Part shown: piece by piece, positions 21,600 to 33,439 of the stretch
Numbering within the stretch: the stretch's first letter is position 1
Layout of the letters: the number at the start of each line of letters is the position of its first letter
Notes under the pieces: generated by a model
The model's input: only the letters and a program-made list of their open reading frames with translations
Told to the model about the DNA's origin: nothing
Database searches by the model: none
Translations under genes and position numbers: made by a program
Assembly: GCA_030340625.1 (NCBI GenBank)
Contig: JAOPHQ010006628.1
Location: forward strand, 1-64,000
DNA length: 64,000 nt
Source: Merluccius polli
Taxonomy: Eukaryota; Chordata; Actinopteri; Gadiformes; Merlucciidae
Direction of reading: 5' to 3'

Positions 21600-22443
21600 G
21601 TAAGAAGAGGATCTCTAACTGTCTGTGACTGTTGTCCATCTCAGAGCTCAGCAGTGATATATCATCACACCATCATGAGTCTGAGTAAAAGCTGTGTGTG
21701 TGTTGTGTTGAAGCCCAGAGCAGCAGGAGAGAGCAGACTCCCCTGGACCCAGCTGTGTCTCCATGAAGAGTGACCGGTCTATGGAAGTACCTGTTAGGTT
21801 TAAAGATGGAAATCAGTCTGTTGAGAAGAGGTAAGGATTTATCAGAGATTATAAAGATACAGTATCTATCGAATGTCCATAAATCCTGCTTCTTGTATTT
21901 CTAGAAGAGTCCAGCAGGAGAGAGCAGACTCCCCTGGACCCAGCTGTGTCTCCATGAAGAGTGACCACTCTATGGAAGTACCTGTTAGCTTTAAAGATGG
22001 AAATCAGTCTATTGAGAAGAGGTAAGGATTTATCAGACATTATAAAGATATAGCATCTATCGAATGTCCATTAATTGTGGTTCTTGTATTTCTAGAAGAG
22101 TCCAGCAGGAGAGAGCAGACTCCCCTGGACCCAGCTGTGTCTCCATGAAGAGTGACTGGTCTATGGATAATCCTCTTGTTAACTTTAAAGATGGAAATCA
22201 GTCTGTTGAGAAGAGGTAAGGATTTGTAAGAGATGATGAAAATACAATAATCGAATGTCCTCTCTCTATACTATCTATCTATGTTAAACTGGTCACACAG
22301 GTGTTTGAATTAAATACTTTCCCAGAAAGCGACATGATATAAATATATATTATCATTACAAACTAAAATATTGCCACTAATACAATTGGAAACTTTAACA
22401 TGCCGATCACCGGGCTTTCACCATAAAATAAATAATAAACCGA

Positions 22444-22480
<37 letters not shown>

Positions 22481-22627
22481 GCTATCAGCTAGCTACCCTA
22501 CCAAAACCCTTCCAAACCATTAACCCCCTGCTTGCCACAACATCTTATTTCTATGGCCGCAACTGACTAGTGGGAGCATCACCATGGAAACAAGATATTC
22601 TGGAGAACCCTAGAACATTTAATAAAT

Positions 22628-22684
<57 letters not shown>

Positions 22685-23017
22685 GGGCCTTTTACAACCA
22701 GTTAGTTTGAAGTCTATCAGATTCTCATTCTGGACAGCAGGTGTGTCTTTTTCCTAAAAATTAAACAAAGCATTCGAATCGTGAATTGAGATTCGAACAC
22801 CGAGCAAATGAACTTATATCAGAATATTGAAATAGTCGGCTCAGCCCTATGAATCATCTCCTCAATTTAAAGATGGACGCCCCTCGAGTAAGAAGAGGGA
22901 GGAGCTTCAAACTGATCAGAAAACAGACCAGAACATCAGACTGTACTTATCAGACGTAACAAGTCAGGGGAAACTAAATAGTTCTGGACCTTCAGACTCC
23001 CCATTAAGCAGTCTCTA

Positions 23018-23069
<52 letters not shown>

Positions 23070-26000
23070 CTCCACAGACAACACCAGGAGAGGTCAAAGG
23101 TTACCAGTGCTCAGTCTGTACAGCAGTATCCCATAGAGCTGATCCAGGTGTGTAAAGGTCCAACAAGACATTTGACTCCAGCTCTACATGAACATTAGAA
23201 AGCATCTCTTGTGGTGCTGATGGTCTCCAGGCTTCCCTCTGTAGACCAGCGGGACGTGAATCTAGGACAGATGCTTCTGATGTCCTCAGTGAGTTCAGAG
23301 TCAAGTTCTCATTGATGTTTGTTCTGCTGCAGAGGGCTGAGGAGGACGCACACGCTTTTCTAGACAAGGAGCTGAAGAAGCTCTGGAGGGGTCACTTCCC
23401 AGATTACCCACAATGCTCAGAGACGCAGAGGGAGGAGGAGGAGGAGGTGTTGGATGGTGAGGAAGAGGAGCAGAGGACGCGCGCCATAGAGGGAGTTGTA
23501 GACATCACAGTGCTCTGCCTGAAGCAGTTGAAGCAGGAGGAGCTGGCCGACTCTCTGCAGAGCAGTAAGAGACACTTTTGTTTAAAAACAAATCAGCAAA
23601 ACTCTTATGTTGAAAAAAAACAGTAATAGACTCATATTTTCACAGCTTAAATATAAAGCACAGACTAAATGACATAATGGGGGATATGTTTCTATCAAAC
23701 TTTAGATTAAAAACTGTACACACCTTTGGATCTGATGGTGATGTTGCTAAAACACTGATCATTTTTTGATTGATTACTCGTTCAGCCAACAGTAAAGCAA
23801 CTAGTTGGAACCGCTCACATTAACATCCTGACTGATGACTTCTGTTGTTTCTTCATTCAGAACATTTTGCTGTCAAGTGCCAACATAAACTCAAGTCTCA
23901 TCTGAAGGAGAAGACCCAGCGTGTGTTTGAAGGAGTCCCTAAAGCAGGACAAGCAACAGATCTGAATGAGATCTACACAGAGATCTTCATCACAGAGGGA
24001 GGCAGTGGAGACGTCAACCAGGAACATGAGGTCAGACTGATTGGAACAGCTTCCAGGAAACCAGCCAAGGAGGAAACGCCAATCAAATGTGAAGACATCT
24101 TGAAACCCATACCTGGACAAGATCAACCAGTCAGAACAATAATGACAACTGGAGTGGCCGGCATCGGTAAAACCATCTTAACACACAAGTTCACTCTGGA
24201 CTGGGCTGAAGGCAAAGCCAACCAGGACATACACTTCACATTTCCCTTCACTTTCAGAGAGCTCAATTTACTGGAAGGGAAAGAGTTCAGCTTGGTGGGA
24301 CTTCTTCATCACTTCTTTATTGAAACCAAAGAAGCAGGAATCTGCAGATACGACCGGTTCCAAGTTGTCTTCATCTTGGATGGTCTGGATGAGTGTCGAC
24401 TTCCTCTGGACTTCCAGAACAACCGGATCTGGACTGATGTCACAGCGCCGACCTCGGTGGACGTGCTGCTGACAAACCTCATCAGGGGCGACCTGCTTCC
24501 CTCCGCTCGCATCTGGATAACCACACGCCCTGCGGCAGCCAATCAGATCCCTGCTGAGTGTGTTGGCATGGCGACAGAGGTGAGAGGGTTCACCAACCCA
24601 CAGAAGGAGGAGTACTTCAGGAAGAGATTCAGAGAGGAGACGCTGGCCAGCAAAATCATCTCCCACGTCAAGAAATCACGAAGCCTCCACATCATGTGTC
24701 ACATCCCAGTCTTCTGTTGGATCTCTGCTACAGTTATGGAGGACTTCTTCACAACATCCCAGGAAGGAGAAGAGATACCCAACACTTTGACTCAGATGTA
24801 CATCCACTTCCTGAGGGTTCAGTCCATACAGGGGGACAGGAAGTATCATGGGAGAGCTGAAACAGATCCACACTGGAGTTCAGAGAGCAAGGAGATCATT
24901 GTTTCTCTGGGAAAACTGGCTTTCAACCAGCTGGAGAAAGGCAACCTGATCTTCTACGAGGCCGACCTGGCAGAGTGTGGCATCGATATCAGAGCCGCCT
25001 CAGTGTACTCAGGAGTGTTCACCCAGATCTTTAAAGAGGAGTGTGGGCTGTACCAGGACAAGGTCTTCTGCTTTGTCCATCTGAGCTTTCAGGAGTTTCT
25101 GGCTGCCCTTTATGTCTTTCTGACCTTCAGAAACACTGGTGTCAATCTGCTCTCAGAAGAACAACCACAATCCATGTGGTCTTTTCTTTTTGGAAAGAAA
25201 CCCAACCTCTACAGGAGTGCTGTGGACAAGGCTTTACTGAGTAAGAACGGACACCTGGACTTGTTCCTCCGCTTCCTCCTGGGCCTCTCTCTGGAGACCA
25301 ATCAGATTCCCCTACAAGGTCTGCTAGGAATGACAGGCAGTAGCTCCCAGACCAGTCAGGGAACAGTCAGCTACATCAAGGAGAAGATAAGTGGAGATCT
25401 CTCCCCAGAGAGAAGCATCAATCTGTTCCACTGTCTGAATGAGCTGAAGGACCGTTCTCTAGTGGAGGAGATCCAACAGTACCTGACATCAGGACGTCTC
25501 TCCACAGAATCTCTCTCCCCTGGTCAGTGGTCAGCTCTGGTCTTCATCTTACTGACATCAGAAGAGGAGCTGGACGTGTTTGACCTGAAGAAATACTCTG
25601 CTTCAGAGGAGGCTCTTCTGAGGCTGCTGCCAGTGGTCAAAGCCTCCAAAACATCTCTGTAGGTTCACTAATAGCAATAATTAACTATCATCTGTTTTGT
25701 ATTTGAAAGTCAAATCCATGACATGGTGTGTTCAATAAGATTACATTAAATAACACAGTTTACTGGACATTACAGGGTCTGCATGTAGGAGTTGATTTAA
25801 ATGAATGAAGAAGTGAGAATTTATGTTAATTATTTAGCTTTGCTTTATACAAATGTATATGTTGGAAATTTGAAAAGTGTATGAATCTAACATGTTTGTA
25901 TCTATTGTTCATTTAAGGCTGAATGGCTGTCATCTGTCAGAGAGATGCTGTGAAGCTCTGGCCTCAGTTCTCAGCTCCAACTCCTCTAGTCTGAGAGAGC

Positions 26001-26193
26001 TGGACCTGAGTACCAATGATCTGCAGGATTCAGGAGTGAAGCTGCTCTCTGCTGGACTGGGGAGTCCACACTGTAGACTGGAGACTCTCAGGTCAGTTGG
26101 ACTCAATGTGCAGTCCCACCACAAGGCTCCTCATCAGAAGACTTTTAACAGATTTACACCCAATAAAGTTAGAAATCATTCGTAAGAATAATT

Positions 26194-26253
<60 letters not shown>

Positions 26254-28831
26254 GTTGTCTGGCTGCATGGTCACACAGGAAGGCTGTGCTTCTCTGGCCT
26301 CAGCTCTGAGCTCCAACCCCTCCCATCTGAGAGAGCTGGACCTGAGCTACAATCACCCTGCAGGAGGCTCAGGAGTTACGCTGCTCTCTGCTGGACTGGA
26401 GGATCCAGGCTGGAGACTGGACACTCTCAGGTATGGAGAGGACAGCTCACCACTCAGTGAGACAATGTCTCCTCCAAGGATTCAGCCGCCTGCTGGATGA
26501 AGTGTAACTGTAACTCATGTTGTGTAGAAAGTGATGATCCAGCAGATGATGAAGGTGAATGTTTCCATGTTTAAAGCCAACATGCTGCTCTCACTGTGTT
26601 TCCCCCCCAGTGTGGAGCATGGTGGAGTGGGGAGGCTGAGACCAGCTCTAAGGAAGTGTAAGTGTCTGTTTAGTTGGATTCATCACAACACACTCACTAT
26701 TTAGATGGACACTTCACTGATGAAGAGTCATTTATTTTGCTGATGAATCATTTAATTTGATGAAGAATCATTTATTTTAGGACACTTCTTGTCAACAAAG
26801 TATTTGATTTAAGTCCTGATCATGGGAAGACACATGGGAGCATTAACCTCTTCAGAGAGACAATGGGTGGACATGACTCTTAGAGGGACACTTTCACATC
26901 GTGGGCAGTAACAACAAGGGAGACAAGGTGAGGGGAGTGACCTGGCCATGGCCAAGGCCAGGGTCATTAGCATTACACTAAGGGGGGAAGTGGACATGTC
27001 TGCAAGGACGCAAGACAACTAAGGGATCTGCACAAGAAAGAAGTGAGGAGATGCATGGTCTCCACACTTCCTGGATACAGTGGAGATGCCAATGCTACTA
27101 ACTGAACACCTTTTAATTGGAGAGAGGAAGGGAGCTATTTATAGACTAGACTTTATGCAAAGACTTAATTTATGCAAAGACTTTAATTAAGTATATATTA
27201 TAGAAGCTCATATATGTTTTATGGTGTATAGTTCATATATTCCACCACATCCATCCACACAGCAGTAGGTGACGTTCATTCAAATCCTACTGGGAATGAA
27301 GACCTCATGTATCTTCTAATAATATTGTGAGCATCCCAGTGAATGGTCCGTGTATAAACGGTGTAGTGGTCTTAAAGTGTTTTCTGAGCCAGTAGAGGGC
27401 GAGCTCCAACGCAGCGCATCAAGTCACTCACAGTTTGGTGGTTTCAACATAGAGGCGGAGATGATGGAGATGAGGAGATGTGTGTGTGTGTGTGTGTTAG
27501 GACTGAATTGAAAACCTGCTGTCCACTCAAATGAAACAAACAGACATTTTCCATACTGGAATGGAAATGAAATCAAACGGCCCTTTACTGTGAGTGCTTC
27601 TAGATATCAGATACTAGCAAGACACCGCATGGAGACGGTTGAATATCTCAATCCTTCTGGCGTTGGTTCTTCCCCAGCGCTGCAGCTGTCGCTTCATTAG
27701 CCTGACCTGCACTCTCACCTCCACTAGGGGGCATTACAATAACTCAATCCAATAGTATTGTTAGAATGAGGATTATTATTAGTGTATAACTGGGGCCCTA
27801 ACTGGGGCCCTAACTGGAGCCCTAACTGGGGCCCTAACGGGGCCCTAACTGGAGCCCTAACGGGGCCCTAAGTGACAGTTACTCAGTAACTACTGAGGAG
27901 TTACTGGTAAACAGACTAGGGGACTACTGTATTCGTTACTGAGTAACTGTCACTTGGGGCCCACTTAGGGCCCCAGTTAGGGCCCTGGTCGTTCATCATT
28001 CGTTTCTCATTCGTTACTCAGTAACTACCCACGTTTTGCGTACCTTATTGTAAAGTGTTACCCAAGTTGGATCTGGGAGACTTTTGGATCGGTCTCTTCA
28101 TGACAAATGCCGGTTCAGTCGGTTTGCATCACATCAAACCGGTTTAGGCCGGTGCACCGGACCGGACCGGAAAACCGGGAATGGACCCGACCTTCAGCCC
28201 CTAATCATGTCTTGTTCTCCCGTCAGATGCCTGTGGACTCACACTGGACCCAAACACAGCCTGCAGATATCTCTCTCTGTCTGAAGACCACAGGGAGGTG
28301 AAGAGGGTTAAAGAGGATCAGTCTCATCCTGACCACCCAGAGAGATTTGACCAATGGGACCAGGTGTTGTGTAGAGAGGGTCTGACTGGCCGCTGTTACT
28401 GGGAGGTGGAGAGGAGAGGAGATGTTGCTATAGGAGTGACATACAGAGGAATCACAAGGAGAGGAGAGGGTGGTGACAGCAGGCTTGGAAGGAACAACAA
28501 GTCCTGGTGTCTTCAGTGTCATGATGATCGTTACTCTGTCTGGTACAACAATAGTTCAACATCCATCCATCTCCCCCTCCCTGTCTCCACCAGAATAGGA
28601 GTGTATGTGGACCGGCCTGCTGGCTCTCTGTCCTTCTACGGAGTGTCCCCAGGTGTAGGAGGGTCCTCAGACACACTGACACTCATCCACACCTTCTGGA
28701 CCACATTCACGCAGGAGGACCTCCTCTCTGGGTTTGGGTTCTGGTATGAGTTGGGGTCTGGGTCGTTCCTTTCAAATATACTTGTTGTGTTGTTTGCATC
28801 TTGTCCCTCAGTGACTATGTATAGGTTGTAG
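21490..28831 (+). CDS. nlrc3-like: NLR gene 1: FISNA-NACHT-LRR-B30.2 receptor, 11 exons, 1188 aa
   Basis: The coding exons read from GT-AG sites are 21490-21599, 21714-21830, 21905-22021, 22096-22215, 23078-23147, 23333-23564, 23861-25658, 25918-26091, 26254-26430, 26611-26657 and 28227-28831; the sum is divisible by three and the phases match. The start is MDEETEEGGPPSK. Order: acidic N-terminus, Lys-rich tract, three 39-40 aa repeats (about 38-155), linker, FISNA (about 262-332), NACHT with Walker A GVAGIGKT (353-360) and Walker B VVFILDGLDECR (424-435), two LRRs (about 855-971), B30.2 (988-1188). Fish NLR-C proteins are cytosolic sensors; the NACHT binds ATP and oligomerises, and B30.2 is the presumed recognition domain. 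Of the three genes it has the most N-terminal repeats and alone has the Lys tract. The exon model is inferred, not transcript-supported. Confidence 0.87.
21714..22215 (+). repeat. Three tandem N-terminal repeat exons of gene 1
   Basis: Exons 21714-21830 (117 nt), 21905-22021 (117 nt) and 22096-22215 (120 nt) each encode ERADSPGPSCVSMKSD plus (K/R)-rich FKDGNQSVEKR. All start and end in the same phase, so copies can be gained or lost without frame change. Fish NLR-C proteins are known to have such short N-terminal peptide repeats. Gene 2 has one copy and gene 3 has two plus a decayed one. Confidence 0.82.
22216..23077 (+). other. Gene 1 intron with microsatellites and exon relic
   Basis: Holds (CA)n at 22447-22479, (ATT)n at 22631-22684 and (GT)n at 23021-23067. 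A degenerate repeat-exon remnant (TTTAAAGATGGACGCCCCTC at about 22866) also sits at about 55831 in gene 3 and is missing from gene 2. Confidence 0.6.
23861..25658 (+). CDS. nlrc3-like: Gene 1 FISNA-NACHT exon
   Basis: A single large exon with acceptor TTCATTCAG and donor CTCT|GTAGGT. It encodes HKLKSHLKEKTQRVFEG...LNEIYTEIFITEGG (FISNA), the P-loop GVAGIGKT, ILDGLDECR, and the helical NACHT-associated region ending KASKTSL. The downstream open frame stops at TAG 25660-25662 only if the intron is retained. An open ATG at 23845 lies in the intron and is not the start. Confidence 0.92.
25918..26430 (+). CDS. nlrc3-like: Gene 1 LRR exons (174 and 177 nt)
   Basis: Exons 25918-26091 and 26254-26430 each encode one RI-type leucine-rich repeat pair (LNGCHLSERCCEALASVL, LRELDLSTNDLQDSGV; LSGCMVTQEGCASLASAL, LRELDLSYNH). 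Two LRR exons is short for NLRC3-like proteins. The intron between them ends in a (GT)n run that touches the acceptor TAG at 26253. Confidence 0.88.
26611..26657 (+). CDS. nlrc3-like: Gene 1 47-nt connector exon
   Basis: Acceptor CCCCCCCAG, donor GTAAGT; encodes VEHGGVGRLRPALRKY, joining the LRRs to the B30.2 exon. The phase fits on both sides. Confidence 0.82.
26658..28226 (+). other. Gene 1 last intron
   Basis: 26658-27475 matches genes 2 and 3. From about 27480 gene 1 is different: it lacks the TGTACATGTA/GAT-repeat block and carries other sequence, then a MITE-like stretch, before the conserved acceptor at 28226. Confidence 0.6.
27775..28065. mobile_element. MITE-like insertion in the gene 1 last intron
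   Basis: Tandem GGGGCCCTAACT units are followed by their inverted forms (TTAGGGCCCCAGTTAGGGCC), GTTACTCAGTAACTAC palindromes, and a terminal GTACCTTATTGTAAAGTGTT. The last resembles the end of a common fish MITE. The left end is not clearly defined. Confidence 0.5.
28227..28831 (+). CDS. nlrc3-like: Gene 1 B30.2 terminal exon
   Basis: PRY motif LTLDPNTA, then CYWEVERRG, DRPAGSLSFYGVS and HTFWTTFTQEDLLSGF. The C-terminus is longer than in the other copies: an insertion of about 40 bp adds a hydrophobic FLSNILVVLFASCP segment before TMYRL and the stop at 28829-28831. Confidence 0.87.
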
Positions 28832-28995
28832 TTTATGATCATCATCATCTCACCTCCAAACATCGCGAGCAAAAATTATGTCGCGCGCAACTAACACATC
28901 CGTTGATTAAGGTAATATACCTGTATATATATTATATAATCAGTTAATATATATATATATATACACACACACAATCAGGTAATATTTGTGACATG

Positions 28996-29001
28996 AATAA
29001 A
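28996..29001 (+). promoter_or_regulatory. Candidate poly(A) signal of gene 1
   Basis: AATAAA 165 nt after the stop, at the conserved position. Confidence 0.5.
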
Positions 29002-29149
29002 GGGGACATATCTACATTGAGTCTGTTGTTACCATGGTGATGTAGTACTGTAGTAACAGACAGGTCAGTACATGACCAATGGTTCACTATGATGTGTTTT
29101 AAGCTTTGGTCAACCAGCCGAAAACTATCCAAGTAGGAATAGAGAATCC

Positions 29150-29348
29150 ATCTGTATTGATTACCTATTGTTTATGATTGGTTCTCTATTGTATTGATTA
29201 CCTATTGTTTATGATTGGTTCATTATTGTAATGATTATCTATTGTTTATGATCGGTTCTTTATTGTATTGATTACCTATTGTTTATGATCGGTTCTCTAT
29301 TGTATTGATTACCTATTGTTTATGATCGGTTCTCTATTGTATTGATTA
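29150..29348. repeat. 37-bp minisatellite, spacer before gene 2
   Basis: About five to six copies of the GATTACCTATTGTTTATGAT unit. Confidence 0.8.
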
Positions 29349-30399
29349 CCGCGTGGCAGGTCGCGTCTCAGCCTATCAGAGAAATGAATATTCATGAGCA
29401 AGCTACAACCTTTGCCTTTATCAAATCTATTGATATATTTTAACCATGAAAGGAAGTGACTTTAAGATCTTCCATAGGGTTTACTAAGCAGCTTTCACAA
29501 AGATTGAATTTCTAATTTGAAATGTATTTTAGATATTGATTGATGTGTTACAATATGTTTGATATTTTGGACAACGTTTTTGTCCGCCTAACATGGAACC
29601 TGATTTAAAGCAGATTAATATTATATTCATAAATGCGGGCTATGGGAAAAGCTACTGGTGTTCATGTTGTGAAGGACTTTAAAGTGATTATTGATTCCTG
29701 TGTTGTGTTGGGAACAACACGGCAGCAGAACATGTTCAGGTATTAAAGATATGTGCACCTGTTGAGGTTTGTAACGTCTGCTACTGTATTATTGAGTCCT
29801 GGTGTTTATTGTGTGCATGTAAGGACTACTGTTGTGTTGTGTTGGATCATAAAGCATCATGGGAAGAAACCAGCGGGTCCAACTGGATGTTGTCGTGGGT
29901 TGGATGATCCTTCCCGTTGGTTCGGTGTAAATCCTCCAAGCTGAGCAGATGTTTCTCCAGAGCTCAGCTCTCTGTTGGTTCTCCTAGCAGCACACCTGGA
30001 TGTCCTTCCAGCCCCTTGGATCCCAGCAGGTCTCTATGGGGTCCTGCCCCCTGACGTGGGCCCGGTCTTCAGTCCCTCCCGCTGGCTCTTCCTGGACTCA
30101 CTGGTGGCTCTGGGGACCGGGGGCTCAGTCCTCTGGAGACATGTCCTCCAACACGTCCCCACACACAGTCTTCACTGTCTTCACTGGTCTTCAAGAGAGA
30201 GTTCAACTCCCAGCTGAAAGGTACTGGGGTTGAAACGGGTCCAGCCGAGACCAAATGTCCAAACCGCCGGGAGGAGCAGCACCTTGGTTCTCCATTCTTG
30301 GAGGCGGTTCCTCCATGGCAGATAAATCGGCGGGTGAACCCGCGTCAGGCTGCCCGCCAGAGAGCACTGGGACCGGGGAGCCGGCGGCCGGGCTTCTGG
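29349..30399. other. Conserved spacer block A (before gene 2)
   Basis: Near-identical to 14576-15604. No gene was recognised. Confidence 0.6.
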
Positions 30400-30625
30400 T
30401 GGGTCTGGGTCTGAACTGGGCCGGGTCTGAACTGGGTTCGCTGGACTGGGTTCGCTGAACTGGTCTGGGTCTGAACTGGGCCGGGTCTGCACTGGTCTGG
30501 GTCTGAACTGGGCCGGGTCTGAACTGGTCCGGGTCTAAACTGGGCCAGGTCTGAACTGGGTTCGCTGAGCTGGGCCAGGTCTGAACTGGGCCAGGTCTGA
30601 ACTGGTCCGGGTCTGGGTCGTCTCT
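30400..30625. repeat. GGTCTGAACT minisatellite, copy 2
   Basis: Same units as 15605-15890, with added GGGTTCGCTG variants. Confidence 0.78.
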
Positions 30626-30903
30626 CCTTCCTCACGACGGGCTTTTTTAAACTAATGCATTAAGTAACGGTTATCTTCGCCGTTGTGGCGGTCCCGTTAA
30701 ACCGGCTGAAACCAGCTAGCTGTACTGAACCTGGCGGTCGTAACCATAGCAACCACTTCCGGAGACTCCAACTTGTTTCAGTTCCGTTTGAACCATAAGA
30801 CAAATTAAACGCACAGCAAATAAACACTGAGTCAACTTTTACTGATTCCTTTTCTGGAGGACATTTTATACTGTTGGTAACAAAACGTATTTCAATGAGA
30901 CTC

Positions 30904-32080
30904 GGCTGGGGGGCAGTGAGTCCTGTGGGGGGGGCAGTGAGTCCTGTGGGGGGGCAGTGAGTCCTGTGGGGGGCAGTGAGTCCTGTGGGGGGGGGCAGTG
31001 AGTCCTGTGGGGGGGGGGCAGTGAGTCCTGTGGGGGGGCAGTGAGTCCTGTGGGGGGGGGGCAGTGAGTCCTGTGGGGGGCAGTGAGTCCTGTGGGGGGG
31101 GGGCAGTGAGTCCTGTGGGGGGCAGTGAGTCCTGTGGGGGGGCAGTGGGTCCTGTGGGGGGCCAGTGAGTCCTGTGGGGGGGGGGGGGGGGGGGGGGGCA
31201 GTGAGTCCTGTGGGCGGGCAGTGAGTCCTGTGTGGGGGAGGGGGGGGGGGGGCAGTGAGTCCTGTGGGGGCCAGTGAGTCCTGTGGGGGGGGCAGTGGGT
31301 CCTGTGGGGGGCAGTGAGTCCTGTGGGGGGGGGCAGTGAGTCCTGTGGGGGGCAGTGAGTCCTGTGGGGGGGCCAGTGAGTCCTGTGGGGGGGCAGTGAG
31401 TCCTGTGGGGGGGGGCAGTGGGTCCTGTGGGGGGGCCAGTGAGTCCTGTGGGGGGGCAGTGAGTCCTGTGGGGGGGGGCAGTGAGTCCTGTGGGGGGGCA
31501 GTGAGTCCTGTGGTGGGGCAGTGAGTCCTGTGGGGGGGCAGTGAGTCCTGTGGGGGGGCAGTGGGTCCTGTGGGGGGGCAGTGGGTCCTGTGGGGGGGCA
31601 GTGAGTCCTGTGGGGGGGGGCAGTGAGTCCTGTGGTGGGGCAGTGAGTCCTGTGGGGGGGGCAGTGGGTCCTGTGGGGGGGGGGCAGTGAGTCCTGTGGG
31701 GGGGCAGTGGGTCCTGTGGGGGGGCAGTGGGTCCTGTGGGGGGGGGGGCACTGGGTCCTGTGGGGGGGCAGTGGGTCCTGTGGGGGGGCACTGGGTCCTG
31801 TGGGGGGGGGGGCACTGGGTCCTGTGGGGGGGCAGTGGGTCCTGTGGGGGGGCAGTGAGTCCTGTGGGGGGGCAGTGGGTCCTGTGGGGGGGCAGTGGGT
31901 CCTGTGGGGGGGCAGTGGGTCTTGTGGGGGGGCAGTGGTTCCTGTGGGGGGGCAGTGGGTCCTGTGGGGGGGGGGGCAGTGGGTCCTGTGGGGGGGCAGT
32001 GGGTCCTGTGGGGGGGGCAGTGGGTCCTGTGGGGGGGCAGTGGGTCCTGTGGGGGGGCAGTGGGTCCTGTGGGGGTCCTG
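30904..32080. repeat. G-run minisatellite, copy 2, expanded
   Basis: About 1.18 kb, more than 50 units, with G runs up to 22 (31178-31198). This is the longest of the three arrays. The 475-aa and 401-aa minus-strand frames (Pro-rich, TGPTAPP repeats) and the Gly-rich + strand frames are repeat translations. Confidence 0.88.
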
Positions 32081-32084
32081 GTAC

Positions 32085-32185
32085 CACCCGGGTCCATTAC
32101 TGCCTACGCCGCTGCGGCGGTTGGTCGAAGGGGCGTGAGGGCGAGGCAGAGGAACAAGATGGCGCGGGGGGCGGAGCCGCTTAGC
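32085..32185 (+). promoter_or_regulatory. CpG-rich block with YY1-like site, spacer before gene 2
   Basis: Same CpG-dense sequence and AACAAGATGGCGCGGGG motif as at 16649-16765. Confidence 0.35.
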
Positions 32186-32189
32186 GGGA

Positions 32190-32432
32190 GAACCGTTAGC
32201 ATGTTAGCCATACCGTTAGCATGTTAGCCAGCGGGGGCTGCTTTTAGCCAGTTAGCATGTTAGCCATACCGTTGGCATGTTAGCCAGCATGGGCTGCTGT
32301 TAGCCAGTTAGCATGTTAGCCGTACCGTTAGCATGTTAGCCAGCATGGGCTGCTGTTAGCCAGTTAGCCTACCGTTAGCATGTTAGCCAGCATGGGCTGC
32401 TGTTAGCCAGTTAGCATGTTAGCCGTATAAGC
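32190..32432. repeat. TTAGC minisatellite, copy 2
   Basis: Tandem GTTAGCATGTTAGCC units, as at 16766. Confidence 0.8.
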
Positions 32433-33439
32433 CTCACATCTGCGTTTGCCTAACTGGACCTGAATAAATAACGGTGTATCTTGTGGCGTTGTCTCTGTCA
32501 TGCGAACAGCGGTGGACATTGTGGGTCAGTGTTGTGAGTCAACAGAGGAGTTTCCATAATGCTGCAAAGTGACTCTTGAAGGCCACGCGTCCGCCTTGGG
32601 AACATAGAGGAGCATACGGTACATCCCTCAGCAGCAGCACTGAAGACCTCAGACCCACTGCAGCACCGGCAGGAAAACCTCTCTGGCAGCGCATCCCAAC
32701 ACCGTCCCAGAGGACAAGGACCAGTCCATGGACGTGGAACGGAGGACATCATGTCCTCTGTAGTGATGGTTCAATCCTGTGGCATTGGGTCCAGACTCTT
32801 ATTTTATAATGTTGTTATACAAGTTGTTGCATTGTGGGTATTCTGCAGCAGAAAGGACGACGTCTGCTGCAGGTTGAGCAAAGAGACGGTCCACATGAAA
32901 AGTCTTTAAAAGTTATTATTGTATTGTACAAGTGACTTACTTCTACACTTTTGCATAACATATTTGCCATCCTATGAATCGCATTCTTGCGATGTTTGGC
33001 ACAGTATTGTAACTTTTATTTGATTTTCTATTTCCGTTTGACCTTGAAGCACGTTTGCATTGTTGTCGTGCAGTTAGTAATATTGTCTGTAGTCTAGGAC
33101 CAAACCTTTTCTCATGCCCTATATTTGTGTGATGACCTTTGTGCAGATAATAAACCTCTTCATCCGCATGCTGAGAGTCCCAGTCCTTCCAAGTCCAGCT
33201 AACACAACGCAGGTTACACTTGCTCTGTAATGGTGGCTCGCATCCATTCCCCTTTTTGCTCTTTCAGATCTCTCTCCGTTATTCCTCACCACAGGGGCAT
33301 TTGTGATGAACTAGCTATTGGCTAGCTTTACCCATGGTTAACGTTACGGACTAAGTAATAACGTTCTAACTAATGTTGATTATTAGTTACACTAACACAA
33401 TTCTCAGAAACATACTTAGATGACATTTCACACAAGCCA
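32433..33439. other. Conserved spacer blocks B and C (before gene 2)
   Basis: Matches 16987-17650 then 18360-18700; about 0.7 kb, including the 48-bp minisatellite, is missing at about 33083. No gene was recognised. Confidence 0.55.

Noticed and set aside
23845..23860. ATG just upstream of the NACHT exon as a gene start
   Set aside because: It lies in the intron. The acceptor TTCATTCAG and phase with the preceding exon show the frame continues from upstream exons.
24268..24666. Antisense frames in the NACHT exon
   Set aside because: Shadows of the strongly coding + strand.
26809..27018. Minus-strand frame with Cys motifs, also at 40736 and 61126
   Set aside because: Intronic, recurring only through paralogy, with no recognisable domain and a disabled start in some copies.
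27775..27870. Telomere-like CCCTAA repeats
   Set aside because: Units are GGGGCCCTAACT and irregular, not TTAGGG arrays. They are part of a MITE-like insertion.
30660..32097. 475-aa and 401-aa Pro/His/Thr-rich minus-strand open frames, and Gly-rich + strand frames
   Set aside because: Both strands are open because the frames translate the G-run minisatellite. There are no start context, splice signals or domains, and length changes with repeat number.
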